DNA from: Larix kaempferi
Lineage: Eukaryota; Streptophyta; Pinopsida; Pinales; Pinaceae
NCBI GenBank assembly: GCA_027924585.1
Contig: BSBM01000636.1
Coordinates: 5,224,001 to 5,288,000, forward strand
Direction: 5' to 3'
Length of the DNA stretch: 64,000 bases
In this document: piece after piece, positions 61,899-64,000 of the stretch
How positions within the stretch are numbered: position 1 is the first letter of the stretch
Layout: each line of letters opens with the position of its first letter
Translations under genes and position numbers: made by a program
The notes under the pieces: model-generated
Database searches by the model: none
What the model saw: only the letters and a program-made list of their open reading frames with translations
Told to the model about the DNA's origin: nothing

Positions 61899-62476
61899 AT
61901 TCAGGGAAGCAATGTGGCCACAATTAACCAAGGGACATTCAGCTTACGTCGTGCTCCAACCCCCGTATGCTCTTTAGCTTACCGCATCCTGGTGCCCACA
62001 ACTACTCCAAAGATACCGACGTTTCCATATTGGGCAGCTCTTCTAAGCCGATGCACCCACCAACATTTAACACTATAAGCTATGTTGGGTGCTTCAACCC
62101 GCGTATGCTCTTCAACTTACCGCATCCCGGTGTGCAAAACTGCTCCAAAGATATGGATGTTTCCATATTTGGCAGCTCTTCTAACTCGGTGTACCCACCA
62201 ACATTTAATCGTTGAAGCTTTGTCGCGTGCTCCAACCCCCGTATGCTTTTCATCTTCCACCATCCCAGAGTCCACAACTGCTCCAAAGAGCCCTATGTTT
62301 CCAGCTCTTCTAACTCGGTGCACCCACCAACATTTAACAGTTTAAGCTTTGTCGCGTGCTCCAACCCGCGTATGCTCTTCAGATTCACGCATCCATTTGC
62401 CCACAACTCCTCCAAATATACCTATGTTTCCATATTTGGCAGCTCTTCTAATCTCGAAAAGGAACTCATGAATACA
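61899..62476 (-). pseudogene. Captured TNL-type LRR fragment (right TIR)
   Basis: The inverted copy of 24399-24975. The best open stretch, 62286-62080 on the minus strand, carries MKSIRGLEHATKLQRLNVGG and TELEELPNMETSISLEQF (F where the left copy has L). It is non-functional for the same reasons as the left copy. Confidence 0.7.
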
Positions 62477-63088
62477 ATTTACCTCTGCGATAACAGAGCC
62501 AGGGGATAGAAAAGCCACACTTCATAGATAAAGCCAGCGATGAGGTGTTCTGCTCTGCGAAGCCAGTAGACATGAGGGCATATACCTATTGAATCACATA
62601 ACGAAAAGTAAGCAAAAAATATACATGGTCTGCTACTAGACGCTCTGGAATCTCTTCGATGCATAATAGTTTGTTGAAATTAATAAATACACACCACATG
62701 GCAGGTTATTGGCGGGTTTTTTCAAATTTAAATTTTAAATTTAAATCCAAATCTGCCCAAATCCATCTCTGTCCTCAATTAAATTGGATCTTCCACTGAC
62801 AGTGATAGTGTTCTCTGCAGGCGTACGAGGCATCAAGCCGAACATCAGGTCAGCGCGTATGACGTGATCATTGGATAGACGCCGTCGCCACTAAGAATTA
62901 AGTGGATTAGACCAGAAGTTTTCCGTCGATGGAATCGCCAATCGACAGCTACCGGAGGAGTATCATGGATGCAGCCATGAAAGATGGATAGCGCATATTC
63001 CCATTGATGTTATGGATGAATACGAATGGACCCTGACACTAGACAGGCTCGCATTAAATGAATTTCTGTTTATTCGATAAGGCTCGCC

Positions 63089-63098
63089 CAAAAGCATT
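63089..63098. repeat. Target-site duplication of the giant TIR element (right)
   Basis: CAAAAGCATT, directly after the right TIR end GGCTCGCC and directly before GATCCCACCACACC. It matches the left copy at 9 of 10 positions. Confidence 0.75.
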
Positions 63099-63290
63099 GA
63101 TCCCACCACACCAACTGGATTGTACAATTTTCTTAACTTGCATTCTTGCATGATTGGTATTTGTTTAATCAGTGGTCAAAATCATTGATCCCACCACACC
63201 AACTGGATTGTACAATTTTCTTAACTTGCATGCAGGATTGGTATTTGTTTCATTAGTTCATGGATCCCACCACACCAACTGTATTGGTAT
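63099..63290. repeat. 88 bp tandem repeat holding the uninterrupted target sequence
   Basis: GATCCCACCACACCAACTGG occurs at 63099 and 63187 (period 88), with a partial third copy near 63263. The part before the second copy, GGTATTTGTTTAATCAGTGG followed by TCAAAATCATT, matches the left flank of the giant element (23757-23785) with one difference. The left flank plus the right flank therefore rebuild this unit. Confidence 0.85.
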
Positions 63291-63389
63291 TTGTTTCATT
63301 GGTCTTTAAGTGGTCAAATCATTCAGAAATCCTATCACATCAATTTTCAATTGATTTGGATTTTGTGTATCTCTTCTTAACTTGCTTAT

Positions 63390-63715
63390 CCTTAAGTGAA
63401 ATTGAAAGTGGGTAGCCTTTTACTTATGAGACCCACACCTTAACATAGTGAGCTTGCCAAAAATAACATTTGATAATATTTAAATTAGCTCATTCTTAAA
63501 CCAAATTGAAAGCGAGTAGCTTTGTTCATAAAACCCACACCTTAACTGAATGAACTTGTCAAAATTAACATTTGATAACCATTAAGTTATAACAATTGAT
63601 AATATTTAAATTAGCTCATCCTTAAACCAAATTGAAAGGGGTAGCTTTGCTCATAAAACCCACACCTTAACCGAATGAACTTTGCTAAAATTAACATTTG
63701 ATAACATTTAAGTGA
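63390..63715. repeat. Tandem repeat, about 104-124 bp period, three copies
   Basis: Units start near 63390, 63494 and 63618 and share AAATTGAAAG, CCCACACCTTAAC and TAACATTTGATAA. The last ~285 bp of the window are AT-rich with nothing I can name. Confidence 0.8.
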
Positions 63716-64000
63716 ATCCAATAAAAAATAATAATAAAAATGTGAAGTAAAATCTGTTTGGTGATTTAATATTTATCTAAAAATTTAATTAATCCATTTT
63801 ATATTTCAATATTAATCATAAAGTGTATATAAATAAAAAATGCACAAAATATTAAAAATTAAAATTTATGGTACTTTTTAAATCTGATTTTGATTTAATT
63901 ATCTAGTTAATGTGAAGCAAATGGTTTATACGATTGGAGCAAATTGTTTAGATTTCAATGTATTTCATATTCAATCTGTTGTGAAAATTTAACTTAGGTT

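Larger units (their letters stand above)
39930..63088 (-). repeat. Right terminal inverted repeat (11.2 kb, split by the LTR element)
   Basis: The reverse complement of 23786-35003, in two pieces: 39930-41671 and 53610-63088 (53605-53609 is the retrotransposon target duplication). The order mirrors the left arm exactly: arrays, spacer, arrays, small open frames, TA microsatellite, direct repeats, TNL fragment and the GGCTCGCC end. The two arms differ by few substitutions. Confidence 0.9.

Overview
This is plant nuclear DNA with almost no intact host genes. The plant signs are plant-type LINEs with an RNase H domain, an Athila-type Ty3/gypsy element, a tRNA-derived SINE, receptor-kinase exons of 72 nt, a TIR-NBS-LRR-like LRR fragment and a SWIM/MULE-family gene. 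The size and density of nested repeats suit a large genome. The wording of the LRR fragment makes a conifer my guess, but that is inference only.

Layout. 1-1.5 kb: short tandem duplications. 1.5-8.3 kb: an old, frame-broken LINE on the minus strand, interrupted by a 1.7 kb foldback element (2770-4479), a TRIM-like LTR with primer-binding site (about 6661-6761) and, near its 5' end, a 403 bp GC-rich TIR element (8292-8694). 8.7-13.4 kb: AT-rich, with a SINE (about 11816-12058) and a foldback repeat (12084-12623). 13415-20580: a near full-length LINE on the minus strand with a U6 snRNA copy at its 5' end; a 15 bp target duplication encloses both. 21833-23524: the first five exons of an LRR receptor-kinase gene, then lost.

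23786-63088 is the main object: a structure with two ~11.2 kb, nearly identical terminal inverted repeats (23786-35003 and 63088-39930) around a 4.9 kb centre. It is flanked by 10 bp duplications that differ at one base, and an apparently uninterrupted copy of the target lies beside it at 63171-63193. I read it as a giant Mutator-like (MULE-type) transposon. Each TIR carries a captured TNL LRR fragment, other possible captured exons, and kilobases of a 21 bp minisatellite in alternating orientation. The centre holds the 3' half of a SWIM zinc-finger (MULE/FAR1-related) gene, cut at its 5' side by the minisatellite, plus further arrays.

The right TIR was later split by an 11.9 kb Athila-like LTR retrotransposon (41672-53604, minus strand, 5 bp target duplication ATAGA). 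Its LTRs differ at about five sites. Its single gag-pol frame has two in-frame stops, and an intact 558-codon extra ORF downstream of integrase runs into the 3' LTR.

Nothing here looks like a complete functional host gene. The long open frames in the 21 bp arrays are by-products of a repeat length divisible by three. The interest lies in the nested insertions, their junctions and the self-complementary architecture.
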